Below are positions 45,920 through 54,111 of a stretch of 64,000 bases of DNA, piece by piece. Where the stretch lies: positions 806,001 through 870,000 of the forward strand of contig NZ_JACHMC010000001.1 of assembly GCF_014204815.1 (NCBI RefSeq). Reading direction: 5' to 3'. Below the pieces are notes generated by a model. It saw only the letters and a list, made by a program, of their open reading frames with translations, had not been told where the DNA came from and did no database searches. This stretch comes from Micrococcus flavus (GTDB lineage: Bacteria > Actinomycetota > Actinomycetes > Actinomycetales > Micrococcaceae). A program made the translations under genes and the position numbers. Position 1 is the first letter of the stretch, and every line of letters begins with the position of its first letter.

Positions 45920-46306
45920 ATGAGCAGTATCCCTGAGGGCCTGAAGTACTCCGCCGACCACGAGTGGCTCCAGAGCGCCGATGCCGACGGTGTCGTCCGC
46001 GTCGGCATCACCGACTTCGCCCAGGACGCCCTGGGCGACGTGGTCTACGTCGACCTCCCCGAGGTCGGCTCGGAGGTCTCGGCCGGCGCCGCCGTCGGCG
46101 AGGTGGAGTCGACGAAGTCCGTCTCGGACGTCATCTCCCCGGTCTCCGGCACCGTGGCCGCCGTCAACGACGACCTCGACGGCGAGCCCGGCCTGGTCAA
46201 CACCGCCCCCTACGAGGGCGGCTGGCTGTTCGAGGTCACCCTCTCGGACGAGTCCGAGCTCGACTCCCTGATGGACGCCGAGGGCTACGCCTCGCACGTC
46301 AGCTGA
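45920..46306 (+). CDS. gcvH: glycine cleavage system H protein
   Basis: The lipoyl-carrying shuttle protein of glycine cleavage, 128 residues. The lipoyl-accepting Lys is in [11 protein letters not shown] near residue 63; YSADHEWL at the start and [22 protein letters not shown] are standard. No gcvP or gcvT is nearby. It instead heads the gcvH-FHA-MerR-DUF151-MerR cluster seen in Mycobacterium (Rv1826-Rv1830). ATG at 45920 follows AGAAGGGGA. Confidence 0.94.
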   Translation: MSSIPEGLKYSADHEWLQSADADGVVRVGITDFAQDALGDVVYVDLPEVGSEVSAGAAVGEVESTKSVSDVISPVSGTVAAVNDDLDGEPGLVNTAPYEGGWLFEVTLSDESELDSLMDAEGYASHVS

Positions 46307-46317
46307 ACCACCCCTCC

Positions 46318-46348
46318 CACCGCCCCGTCGACCGTCGGCGGGGCGGTG
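46318..46348 (+). terminator. terminator after gcvH
   Basis: A 10-bp perfect stem (46318-46327 and 46339-46348) with an 11-base loop lies 11 bases after the gcvH stop. Confidence 0.6.
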
Positions 46349-46411
46349 CCGTCTGAGGCGCGCGCCCGGTGGGACCGGGCGCGCGTCCGCACCTGCACAG
46401 GAGCCCACCCC

Positions 46412-46834
46412 ATGACGCAGCCCGGACACGAGCCGAGCCTCCACACCTCCTCGATCAGTCTCACCGACCTCGCCCCGGCCGGCGAGTCCGACCTCGGTCC
46501 GGAGGCCCTCGCGGCCGTCCGCGCCCTGCCGGCCGGCACGGCGCTGCTGGTGGCCCACGGCGGCCCCGACGCCGGCGCCCGGTTCCTCCTCGACACCCCC
46601 GTGGTGAGCGTGGGGCGCCACCCGGACGCGGACATCCTGCTCGACGACGTGACCGTCTCCCGCCGGCACGTCGAGCTGCGCGCCGTGGACGGCGGCCACC
46701 AGCTCGTGGACCTGGGATCCCTCAACGGGACCTACGTCAACGGGGACCGGGTCGACGACGTCCGGCTGCGCTCCGGCATGGAGCTGCGCATCGGGCGCTA
46801 CCGCCTCACCTACCACGCGGCCGCGCAGGCCTGA
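46412..46834 (+). CDS. garA: FHA-domain protein, GarA/OdhI type
   Basis: A 140-residue regulator with a C-terminal forkhead-associated domain (about 60-132): SVGRHPDADILLDDVTVSRRHVEL holds the phosphothreonine-binding Arg, Ser and His, and LGSLNGTYVNGDRV completes the fold. In Mycobacterium and Corynebacterium the unphosphorylated protein inhibits 2-oxoglutarate dehydrogenase, and PknG/PknB phosphorylate an N-terminal ETTS motif. Here that segment reads HTSSISLTDL, so one Thr remains and the second is Ser. ATG at 46412 follows CAGGAG. Position after gcvH supports orthology. Confidence 0.88.
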   Translation: MTQPGHEPSLHTSSISLTDLAPAGESDLGPEALAAVRALPAGTALLVAHGGPDAGARFLLDTPVVSVGRHPDADILLDDVTVSRRHVELRAVDGGHQLVDLGSLNGTYVNGDRVDDVRLRSGMELRIGRYRLTYHAAAQA

Positions 46835-46842
46835 GAGGGACC

Positions 46843-47571
46843 GTGGACCCCGCCGGGCATCGGCCCCCCGCGGCCGAGGGCGCCGTCCGGACCCTCGGCA
46901 TCGGGGAGGTGGTCGCCGCCCTCGAACCGGCCTTCCCGGGCGTGAGCGCGTCCAAGGTGCGGTTCCTCGAGGACCGCGGACTGGTGACCCCGGAGCGCAC
47001 GCCCGCCGGCTACCGGCGCTACCGCGCCGCGGACGTGGACCGCATACGCCTGGTCCTGACGCTCCAGCGGGACCGCTTCCTGCCGCTGCGGGTGATCCGC
47101 GAGCACCTCGAGGCCCTGGACCGCGGGGAGCGCCCCGCCGTCCTCGAGGCCGCGCCGTCCAGTGTCGAGGCCGAGCGCCTGGGCCGGAGGATGACGGACC
47201 CCGCCCGCAGGTGGACCCGTGCCGAGCTCGCCCAGGAGTCCGGCGCCTCGGAGGAGCTGATCGGCGAGCTGGACCAGTACGCGCTGCTGCCCCGGGACGC
47301 CGAGGGGCGGCACCCGGCGGCCGCGCTCGCGGTGGCCCGTGCCGCCGTCGCCCTCGCGGACCACGGGATCGAGCCCCGCCACCTGCGCCCCTTCCGTGCG
47401 GCCGCCGACCGGGAGCTCAGCCTCGTGGAGCGCGCCGTGGCGCCCCTGGCCTCGCGCCGGGACGCCGGGACCCGGGAGCGCACCGCGCAGACGGCGCGGG
47501 GGATCGCCGACGCCTGCCTGCGTCTGCACTCCGCACTCGTGCACGGGGGACTGGAGCAGGGGGATGACTGA
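46843..47571 (+). CDS. ftsR: MerR-family regulator, FtsR type
   Basis: A 242-residue regulator. The N-terminal MerR winged helix (about 12-85) reads GIGEVVAALEPAF, SASKVRFLEDRGLVTPERTPAGYRRY and RIRLVLTLQRDRFLPLRVIREHL. The remaining roughly 150 residues are helical with no metal-binding Cys. It is at the position of mycobacterial Rv1828 and corynebacterial FtsR, an activator of ftsZ. GTG at 46843 follows GAGAGGGA, only 8 bases after garA, and its end overlaps the DUF151 gene by eight bases. Confidence 0.82.
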   Translation: MDPAGHRPPAAEGAVRTLGIGEVVAALEPAFPGVSASKVRFLEDRGLVTPERTPAGYRRYRAADVDRIRLVLTLQRDRFLPLRVIREHLEALDRGERPAVLEAAPSSVEAERLGRRMTDPARRWTRAELAQESGASEELIGELDQYALLPRDAEGRHPAAALAVARAAVALADHGIEPRHLRPFRAAADRELSLVERAVAPLASRRDAGTRERTAQTARGIADACLRLHSALVHGGLEQGDD

Positions 47572-48079
47572 GGCGAACGGCCACGGGAGCCCGGCGGACA
47601 TCCCCCTGACGGTGCTGGGCGTGCGCGTGGAGCTGCCCGCCCAGCAGCACGTGGTGCTGCTCCTCGACCCGCCGGGGGACACCGTCGTCCCCCTGTGGGT
47701 CGGCGCGCCGGAGGCCGCCGCGGCGGCCCTGGCCCTCGAGGGGGTGCCGAGCCCGCGCCCCCTGACCCACGCCCTGCTGCTGGAGACGGTGGCGGCGCTC
47801 GGAGGGCGCCTGGAGGCCGTGCGCCTCACGGCGGTGGTGGAGGGGGTGGTCCACGCGTCCCTCGAGCTGCGCGGCGGCGCCCGCGTGGACGCGCGGGCCT
47901 CGGACGCCGTGGTCCTGGCCCTGCGGGCGCAGGCCCCGGTGCTGTGCGCCCCGGAGGTCCTCGCCGAGGCCGGCCTGCCCGCCCGGGGCGGGGACGGGGA
48001 CCCCGAGGAGGACGAGGAGGCGGCGCTCCACGACTTCCGGGCGTTCCTGGACGACGTGGCACCCGAGGACTTCGCCTGA
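47564..48079 (+). CDS. bifunctional nuclease family protein (DUF151)
   Basis: A 171-residue protein of the DUF151/BFN family. The core reads VPLWVGAPEAAAAALALEGVPSPRPLTHALLLETVAALGG, and ARASDAVVLALRAQAPVLCAPEVL, the family's two conserved blocks. The C-terminal region is acidic (GDPEEDEEAALHDF). Plant members have RNase and DNase activity; the bacterial role is not established. It sits between the two MerR genes exactly as Rv1829 does in Mycobacterium, starting inside ftsR. Confidence 0.88.
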   Translation: MTEANGHGSPADIPLTVLGVRVELPAQQHVVLLLDPPGDTVVPLWVGAPEAAAAALALEGVPSPRPLTHALLLETVAALGGRLEAVRLTAVVEGVVHASLELRGGARVDARASDAVVLALRAQAPVLCAPEVLAEAGLPARGGDGDPEEDEEAALHDFRAFLDDVAPEDFA

Positions 48080-48272
48080 GCACCCCCGGCCCACGTCGTC
48101 GGCCACGACACGCCCGCGGCCTCCGGAGCCGACGTCGTTGACCCGGCCCCCTGCGGCCCGTACCTTCGACCAGAAGGCCCCGGCCGTGCTCGCCGACGCC
48201 CCTCCACGGTCACCGGAGGGGACGGGCGGAGACGGTCACCCCCATGGGGCCACCGACCAGGAGGTCTCCCCC

Positions 48273-48851
48273 GTGACACCGCATGCAGGACCTGGTCTGC
48301 CCCTCGGCATCGACGGCAGACAGGGACGTCTCTTCGACGACGACACCACCACCCCGGACGGCGACGTCGGGTACCGCGGCCCCACCGCGTGCAAGGCCGC
48401 CGGGATCACCTACCGCCAGCTGGACTACTGGGCGCGCACGGACCTCGTGGTGCCCACGGTCCGCGGCGCCGCCGGCTCTGGCACCCAGCGGCTGTACTCC
48501 TTCCGGGACATCCTCGTCCTCAAGGTGGTCAAGCGCCTGCTGGACACCGGGGTCTCCCTCCAGCAGATCCGCGCCGCCGTGGCCCACCTGCGCGAGCGGG
48601 GGGTCGACGACCTCGCCCAGATCACCCTGATGAGCGACGGCGCCTCGGTGTACGAGTGCACGTCCGCCGACGAGGTCGTGGACCTCGTCCAGGGCGGCCA
48701 GGGCGTCTTCGGGATCGCCGTGGGCCGCGTCTGGCGCGAGGTCGAGGGCAGCCTCGCCGAGCTGCCCAGCGAGCTGCTGGGCCCCTCCGCCGCCCAGGAC
48801 GAGCTCTCCGCCCGTCGCCGCGGCCGTCAGGCGTCGCGCGCGGCCTCCTGA
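48273..48851 (+). CDS. MerR-family regulator (Rv1830 type)
   Basis: A 192-residue regulator. The helix-turn-helix (about 38-110) has YRGPTACKAAGITYRQLDYWARTDLV, then TQRLYSFRDILVLKVVKRLLDTGVSLQQIR, a MerR core that binds DNA as a dimer. The C-terminus has no metal-binding Cys cluster. GTG at 48273 is chosen because AGGAGGT lies seven bases upstream (48259-48265); the frame is open to a TTG at 48138 but that stretch is low complexity and has no ribosome-binding site. In Mycobacterium the orthologous position affects cell growth and division. Confidence 0.83.
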   Translation: MTPHAGPGLPLGIDGRQGRLFDDDTTTPDGDVGYRGPTACKAAGITYRQLDYWARTDLVVPTVRGAAGSGTQRLYSFRDILVLKVVKRLLDTGVSLQQIRAAVAHLRERGVDDLAQITLMSDGASVYECTSADEVVDLVQGGQGVFGIAVGRVWREVEGSLAELPSELLGPSAAQDELSARRRGRQASRAAS

Positions 48852-48865
48852 GCCCGCCCCCGCCC

Positions 48866-48903
48866 CGACGACGGCGCCCCCCGCCCGGGCGGCGCCGTCG
48901 TCG
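48866..48903 (+). terminator. terminator after the second MerR gene
   Basis: A 13-bp perfect stem (48866-48878 and 48891-48903) with a 12-base loop starts 14 bases after the stop. Confidence 0.75.
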
Positions 48904-48980
48904 TGTCCGGCACGGAGGCGGGGAGGCGGCCCCGGTTCGTCATCGTGACGCCTCTCACCGTCGCCGGGCGCGGGATGTGC

Positions 48981-48986
48981 CACACT
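48981..48986 (+). promoter_or_regulatory. candidate -10 of pyc, leaderless
   Basis: CACACT, preceded by TGTGC, ends six bases before the pyc ATG at 48993. The first base departs from TANNNT, so this is weaker than the other leaderless sites. Confidence 0.4.
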
Positions 48987-48992
48987 CGGGGC

Positions 48993-51900
48993 ATGAGTCT
49001 CCCCCTGGATCCCGACACCCCCCGCAACGACGCGGGTCGTCCGGCCTCGACCGACACGACTCCCGTCTTCTCCAAGGTCCTGGTGGCCAACCGCGGTGAG
49101 ATCGCCGTGCGCGCCTTCCGGGCCTGCAACGAGCTCGGTGCCCGCACTGTGGCCGTCTTCCCCTACGAGGACCGCAACTCCATCCATCGTCAGAAGGCCG
49201 ACGAGGCGTACCGGATCGGCGAGGAGGGGCACCCCGTCCGGGCGTACCTGGACGTGGACGAGGTCATCCGGGTGGCCAAGGACGTCGGCGCCGACGCCAT
49301 CTACCCCGGCTACGGCTTCCTCTCCGAGAACGCGGACCTCGCCCGCGCGGCCGCGGAGAACGGCATCACCTTCGTCGGCCCGCCGGCCGACGTCCTGGAG
49401 CTGACCGGCAACAAGGTGGAGGCCCTGCGCGCGGCCAAGCGGGCCGGGATCCCCACCCTGGACTCCTCCGAGCCCAGCGCGGACGTCGACTGGCTGATGG
49501 GGCAGGCCGAGGCCATCGGGTTCCCCATCTTCGTCAAGGCGGTGGCCGGCGGCGGCGGGCGCGGCATGCGCCGCGTCGAGCGCCCCGAGGACCTGCGCGA
49601 CTCCCTCGAGGCCGCCATGCGCGAGGCGGACACCGCCTTCGGCGACCCCACCGTCTTCCTGGAGCAGGCCGTGCTCCGTCCGCGCCACATCGAGGTGCAG
49701 ATCCTGGCCGACGCCCACGGGGACGTGGTCCACCTGTTCGAGCGGGACTGCTCGCTGCAGCGCCGCCACCAGAAGGTCATCGAGATGGCCCCCGCCCCGC
49801 ACCTGGACGAGGAGATCCGCCAGGCCCTGCACCGGGACGCCGTCGCCTTCGCCAAGGAGATGGGCTACGTCAACGCGGGCACGGTGGAGTTCCTCGTGGA
49901 CACCGCGGGCGACCGCGCCGGTCAGCACGTGTTCATCGAGATGAACCCCCGCATCCAGGTGGAGCACACCGTGACCGAGGAGGTCACGGACGTGGACCTC
50001 GTCGCGGCGCAGCTGCGCATCGCCGCCGGAGCCTCGCTGGCCGACCTGGGCATCTCGCAGGACACCCTGCAGGTGCGCGGCTTCGCCATGCAGTGCCGCA
50101 TCACCACGGAGGACCCCGCCAACGGGTTCCGCCCGGACACCGGCACCATCACCGCCTACCGCTCCGCGGGCGGCTCGGGCGTCCGTCTGGACGGCGGCAC
50201 CATCTACGCGGGCGCCGAGATCAGCCCCCACTTCGACTCCATGCTCGTGAAGCTCACGTGCCGCGGCCGCGACTACGAGACGGCCGTCCGCCGCGCCCGC
50301 CGCGCGCTCGCCGAATTCCGCGTGCGCGGCGTGACCACGAACATCCCGTTCCTCATGAACGTGCTGGACGACCCGCAGTTCCTCGCGGGCGACGTGGCCA
50401 CGGACTTCATCGACGCGCACCCCGAGCTGGCGGCGGTGAACCGCTCCCAGGACCGCGGCTCCAAGGCCCTGCAGTACCTGGCGGACGTGACCGTCAACAA
50501 GCCGCACGGCGAGCGGATCGACGGCATCGACCCCCGTGACCGCCTGCCCGGCCATCCCTCGGACAAGCGCCACGAGCCGGACCGCTCGCCCTTCGACGGC
50601 CCGAGCCGCAACCCGGCCGCCGTCCCGCCGGACGGCTGGCGTCAGGTGCTCCTCGAGAAGGGCCCGGAGGGCTTCGCCGCCGCCCTTCGTGAGCAGACCG
50701 CGCTGGCCGTCACGGACACCACGTTCCGCGACGCCCATCAGTCGCTGCTGGCCACCCGCGTCCGCACGCGCGACCTCCTGGCGGCCGCGCCCGCCGTCGC
50801 GCACACCCTCCCGACCCTGCTGTCCGTGGAGGCCTGGGGCGGGGCGACCTACGACGTCGCCCTGCGCTTCCTGCACGAGGACCCGTGGGAGCGCCTGGCC
50901 CTGCTCCGCGCGGAGATGCCGAACATCCCGATCCAGATGCTGCTGCGCGGGCGCAACACGGTGGGGTACACGCCGTACCCCACCGCGGTGACGGACGCGT
51001 TCGTCGCCGAGGCCGCGGCCACGGGCGTGGACGTGTTCCGCATCTTCGACGCCCTCAACGACGTCGAGCAAATCACCCCCGCCATCGCCGCCGTGCGCGC
51101 CACGGGCACCGCGGTCGCCGAGGCGGCCCTGTGCTACACGGGCAACATGACGGACCCGGCCGAGTCCCTCTACACGCTGGACTACTACCTGGACCTCGCG
51201 CGCCGCATGGTCGACGCCGGCGCCCACGTGCTGGCCATCAAGGACATGGCCGGCCTGTTGCGCCCGGCGGCGGCCCGGGAACTCGTGGGAGCCCTGCGCG
51301 CCGAGTTCGACCTGCCGGTGCACCTGCACACGCACGACACGGCCGGCGGCCAGCTGGCCACCCTGCTGGCGGCCGCCGAGGCGGGCGTGGACGCGGTGGA
51401 CGCCGCCACGGCCTCCATGGCCGGCACCACGAGCCAGGTGCCGCTGTCGGCACTCGTCGCAGCCCTCGAGCACACCGAGCGGGACACCGGACTCTCCCTC
51501 GAGGCGGCCACCGCGATGGAGCCGTACTGGGAGTCCGTGCGCTCGATCTACGCCCCCTTCGAGGCGGGCCTGAAGGCCCCCACGGGCCGCGTCTACCACC
51601 ACGAGATCCCCGGCGGTCAGCTGTCCAACCTGCGCACGCAGGCGATCGCGCTGGGCCTGGGGGAGCGGTTCGAGCAGATCGAGTCCATGTACGCCGCCGC
51701 GGACGACATGCTGGGCCACCTCGTGAAGGTGACCCCGTCCTCCAAGGTGGTGGGCGACCTGGCCCTGCAGCTCGTGGGCGCCGGGGTGGACCCGGCCGAG
51801 TTCCAGGAGCGCCCGCAGGACTTCGACATCCCCGACTCGGTGGTCGGGTTCCTGCGCGGCGAGCTCGGCGACCCGCCCGGCGGCTGGCCCGAGCCCTTCC

Positions 51901-52517
51901 GCACGCGGGCCCTGCAGGGCCGCCGGGAGGGCGCCGGCATGGCCGAGGTCTCCGCGGAGGACGCCGCCGCCCTCGCGGAGCCCGGCGCGCCGCGCCGCGA
52001 CGCGCTGAACCGGCTGCTCTTCCCCGGCCCGACGCGGGAGTTCCAGGCGCACCGCGAGGAGTTCGGCGACACCTCCACGCTGCACACCCGCGACTTCCTG
52101 TACGGGCTGGTGCCCGGCCGCGAGCACATCGTGTCCCTGGGGCGCGGCGTGCGTCTGATCGCAGCGCTGCAGTCGGTGTCCGAGCCGGACGAGAAGGGCG
52201 TGCGCATCGCGATGATCTCCCTGAACGGCCAGCTCCGCCAGGTGCAGGTGCGCGACCGCTCCGTCGAGTCCACGGTCCGCCAGGCGGAGAAGGCCGACCC
52301 CGCCGTCGCGGGCCAGGTCCCCGCCCCCTTCGCGGGCTCGGTGACCGTCCAGGTCGCCGAGGGCGACACGGTGGAGGCCGGCCAGCCCGTGGCCACCATC
52401 GAGGCCATGAAGATGGAGGCGGCCATCACCGCCCCCGTGGCGGGCACGGTCCGTCGCGTGGTGGTGAAGGGCGTGACCCCGGTCCAGGGCGGCGACCTGC
52501 TGCTCGAGCTCGGCTGA
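48993..52517 (+). CDS. pyc: pyruvate carboxylase
   Basis: A 1174-residue biotin enzyme that carboxylates pyruvate to oxaloacetate, replenishing the citric acid cycle. Domains in order are biotin carboxylase (about 20-480; GGGGRGMRRV, EMNPRIQVEHTVTEEVT), carboxyltransferase (about 565-860; TDTTFRDAHQSLLATRVRT, metal-binding HLHTHDTAGG), the PYC linker domain, and the biotinyl domain (about 1100-1174) with biotin on the Lys of IEAMKME. ATG at 48993 has no Shine-Dalgarno. Oxaloacetate from this enzyme would also feed the methylcitrate cycle encoded upstream. Confidence 0.96.
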   Translation: MSLPLDPDTPRNDAGRPASTDTTPVFSKVLVANRGEIAVRAFRACNELGARTVAVFPYEDRNSIHRQKADEAYRIGEEGHPVRAYLDVDEVIRVAKDVGADAIYPGYGFLSENADLARAAAENGITFVGPPADVLELTGNKVEALRAAKRAGIPTLDSSEPSADVDWLMGQAEAIGFPIFVKAVAGGGGRGMRRVERPEDLRDSLEAAMREADTAFGDPTVFLEQAVLRPRHIEVQILADAHGDVVHLFERDCSLQRRHQKVIEMAPAPHLDEEIRQALHRDAVAFAKEMGYVNAGTVEFLVDTAGDRAGQHVFIEMNPRIQVEHTVTEEVTDVDLVAAQLRIAAGASLADLGISQDTLQVRGFAMQCRITTEDPANGFRPDTGTITAYRSAGGSGVRLDGGTIYAGAEISPHFDSMLVKLTCRGRDYETAVRRARRALAEFRVRGVTTNIPFLMNVLDDPQFLAGDVATDFIDAHPELAAVNRSQDRGSKALQYLADVTVNKPHGERIDGIDPRDRLPGHPSDKRHEPDRSPFDGPSRNPAAVPPDGWRQVLLEKGPEGFAAALREQTALAVTDTTFRDAHQSLLATRVRTRDLLAAAPAVAHTLPTLLSVEAWGGATYDVALRFLHEDPWERLALLRAEMPNIPIQMLLRGRNTVGYTPYPTAVTDAFVAEAAATGVDVFRIFDALNDVEQITPAIAAVRATGTAVAEAALCYTGNMTDPAESLYTLDYYLDLARRMVDAGAHVLAIKDMAGLLRPAAARELVGALRAEFDLPVHLHTHDTAGGQLATLLAAAEAGVDAVDAATASMAGTTSQVPLSALVAALEHTERDTGLSLEAATAMEPYWESVRSIYAPFEAGLKAPTGRVYHHEIPGGQLSNLRTQAIALGLGERFEQIESMYAAADDMLGHLVKVTPSSKVVGDLALQLVGAGVDPAEFQERPQDFDIPDSVVGFLRGELGDPPGGWPEPFRTRALQGRREGAGMAEVSAEDAAALAEPGAPRRDALNRLLFPGPTREFQAHREEFGDTSTLHTRDFLYGLVPGREHIVSLGRGVRLIAALQSVSEPDEKGVRIAMISLNGQLRQVQVRDRSVESTVRQAEKADPAVAGQVPAPFAGSVTVQVAEGDTVEAGQPVATIEAMKMEAAITAPVAGTVRRVVVKGVTPVQGGDLLLELG

Positions 52518-52533
52518 CCCGCTCCCGCCGGAC

Positions 52534-52566
52534 GACGGCCCGGACGCCTGCGGCGTCCGGGCCGTC
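52534..52566 (+). terminator. terminator after pyc
   Basis: A perfect 15-bp stem (52534-52548 and 52552-52566) with a 3-base loop TGC lies between pyc and mtr, ending just three bases before the next -10. Confidence 0.8.
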
Positions 52567-52569
52567 TCC

Positions 52570-52575
52570 TATGCT
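52570..52575 (+). promoter_or_regulatory. -10 of mtr, leaderless
   Basis: TATGCT is followed by GGGGCC and the ATG at 52582, the six-base spacing seen at many starts here. Confidence 0.6.
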
Positions 52576-52581
52576 GGGGCC

Positions 52582-54045
52582 ATGGCCACCGCAGAGGACT
52601 TCGACCTGATCATCATCGGCTCCGGCTCCGGGAACTCGCTCGTCACCGAGCACTGGGAGGGTCGCAGGGTGGCCATCGTGGACGCGGGCGTCTTCGGCGG
52701 GACGTGCCTGAACCGCGGATGCATCCCCACCAAGATGTACGTCTACCCGGCCCAGCTGGCGGACGCCCCCGCCGAGGCCGGACGCCTCGGGGTGGACCTG
52801 CGGTTCGAGGGCGCGGACTTCCCGGCGATGCGGGACCGCATCTTCGGCCGGGTGGACGCCATCAGCGACGCCGGACTCCGCTACCGGCGGGACGAGCTCG
52901 ACTGGACCGAGGTGGTGGCGGAGGAGGTCCGCTTCACGGGCGCCCGCGAGCTGACCACCGCCTCCGGGCGGCTCCTGCGTGGCGACCAGGTGGTGGTGGC
53001 AGCCGGATCGCGGCCCGCCCTCCCGGACGTCCCCGGCATGGACCTGCCCTCCGTCCACACCTCGGACACGATCATGCGCGTGTCCCGGCAGCCACGCCGC
53101 CTCGTGGTGGTCGGGGGCGGGTTCATCGGCGCCGAGTTCGCCTCCGTCTTCAGCGCGCTGGGCACCGAGGTCGTGCAGGTGAACCGGAGCCCACGCCTGC
53201 TGCGTCACCTCGATGCCGCGGTGGCGGACCGCTTCACGGAGATCGCGTCGCGCCGGTGGGACCTGCGCACGGGCTGGACGGTCGGGGCCGTCGAGCCGGT
53301 GGCGGATCCGGCCCGTGCCGAGGACGGCTGGGTGGCCGTGCGCCTTGAGCCCGCCCCGGGGCTCGGGCGGGACGGCGGCGGGGAGCCGTCGGTGATCGAG
53401 GCGGACGCAGTGCTCATGGCGACCGGTCGCGTGCCGAACACGGACCGCCTGCACCTGGCCGACGTCGGGTACGACGTCACCGCCGACGGGGTGCTCGCGG
53501 TGGACGGCTTCCAGCGGGCCCTCGCCGGCGGGGAGCCCGTGCCGGGCGTGTACGGGCTGGGGGATGCGGCGAACACGTGGCAGCTCAAGCACGTCGCCAA
53601 CCACGAGGCCCGGGTGGTGGCGCACAACCTCGTGCACCCCGGCGCCCTGCGGCAGAACACGCTGGGTCCGGTGCCCGCCGCGGTGTTCACCCGTCCCCAG
53701 ATCGCCTCCGTCGGCCTGACGGAGGAGGAGGCGGTCGAGCGGCTGGGCGAGGACGCGGTCACGGTGAAGGAGCAGGCGTTCGGGGACGTGGCCTACGGGT
53801 GGGCCATGGAGGACACGGAGGGCGTCTGCAAGGTGGTCGCCGAACGGGCGACCGGCCGCATCCTGGGCGCCCATGTGATGGGGCACGACGCAGCGAACCT
53901 CGTCCAGACCTTCGTCACGGGGATGTCCTTCGACATCGACGCCCACACCCTCGCCCGGGGCCAGTACTGGCCCCACCCGGCCCTCAGCGAGGTGGTGGAG
54001 AACGCCCTGCTGGGCCTCGACGTCCCCGACTCCGGACGTCTCTGA
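52582..54045 (+). CDS. mtr: mycothione reductase
   Basis: A 487-residue FAD-dependent disulfide reductase that keeps mycothiol reduced with NADPH. The FAD motif is IIIGSGSGNSL, the redox pair Cys42 and Cys47 is in GGTCLNRGCIPTK, the NADPH-binding fold is VVVGGGFIGAEFASVF and the FAD-binding GLGDAANTW follows. The C-terminal His-Glu pair is in YWPHPALSEVVENALL. CIPTKMYVYPA and this C-terminus fit mycothione reductase better than dihydrolipoamide or mercuric reductase. Mycothiol is the actinobacterial thiol, so the assignment fits the host. Confidence 0.9.
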   Translation: MATAEDFDLIIIGSGSGNSLVTEHWEGRRVAIVDAGVFGGTCLNRGCIPTKMYVYPAQLADAPAEAGRLGVDLRFEGADFPAMRDRIFGRVDAISDAGLRYRRDELDWTEVVAEEVRFTGARELTTASGRLLRGDQVVVAAGSRPALPDVPGMDLPSVHTSDTIMRVSRQPRRLVVVGGGFIGAEFASVFSALGTEVVQVNRSPRLLRHLDAAVADRFTEIASRRWDLRTGWTVGAVEPVADPARAEDGWVAVRLEPAPGLGRDGGGEPSVIEADAVLMATGRVPNTDRLHLADVGYDVTADGVLAVDGFQRALAGGEPVPGVYGLGDAANTWQLKHVANHEARVVAHNLVHPGALRQNTLGPVPAAVFTRPQIASVGLTEEEAVERLGEDAVTVKEQAFGDVAYGWAMEDTEGVCKVVAERATGRILGAHVMGHDAANLVQTFVTGMSFDIDAHTLARGQYWPHPALSEVVENALLGLDVPDSGRL

Positions 54046-54050
54046 CGCCG

Positions 54051-54095
54051 CGGCCCCGTGCCCGGCGGCCGGGGAGGTCGCCGGGCACGGGGCCG
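54051..54095. terminator. bidirectional terminator between mtr and the acyl-CoA ligase
   Basis: A perfect 17-bp stem (54051-54067 and 54079-54095) with an 11-base loop separates these convergent genes. Confidence 0.85.
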
Positions 54096-54111
54096 CACCG
54101 GGTCGTCCGGG

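Noticed and set aside
48138-48272. Longer N-terminus of the second MerR protein from a TTG start
   Set aside because: The added residues are Pro/Gly-rich, the TTG has no ribosome-binding site, and GTG at 48273 has a strong AGGAGGT at ideal spacing.
48210-52127. Long minus-strand open frame opposite MerR and pyc
   Set aside because: The plus strand encodes a full pyruvate carboxylase with all motifs; the antisense frame is compositional.
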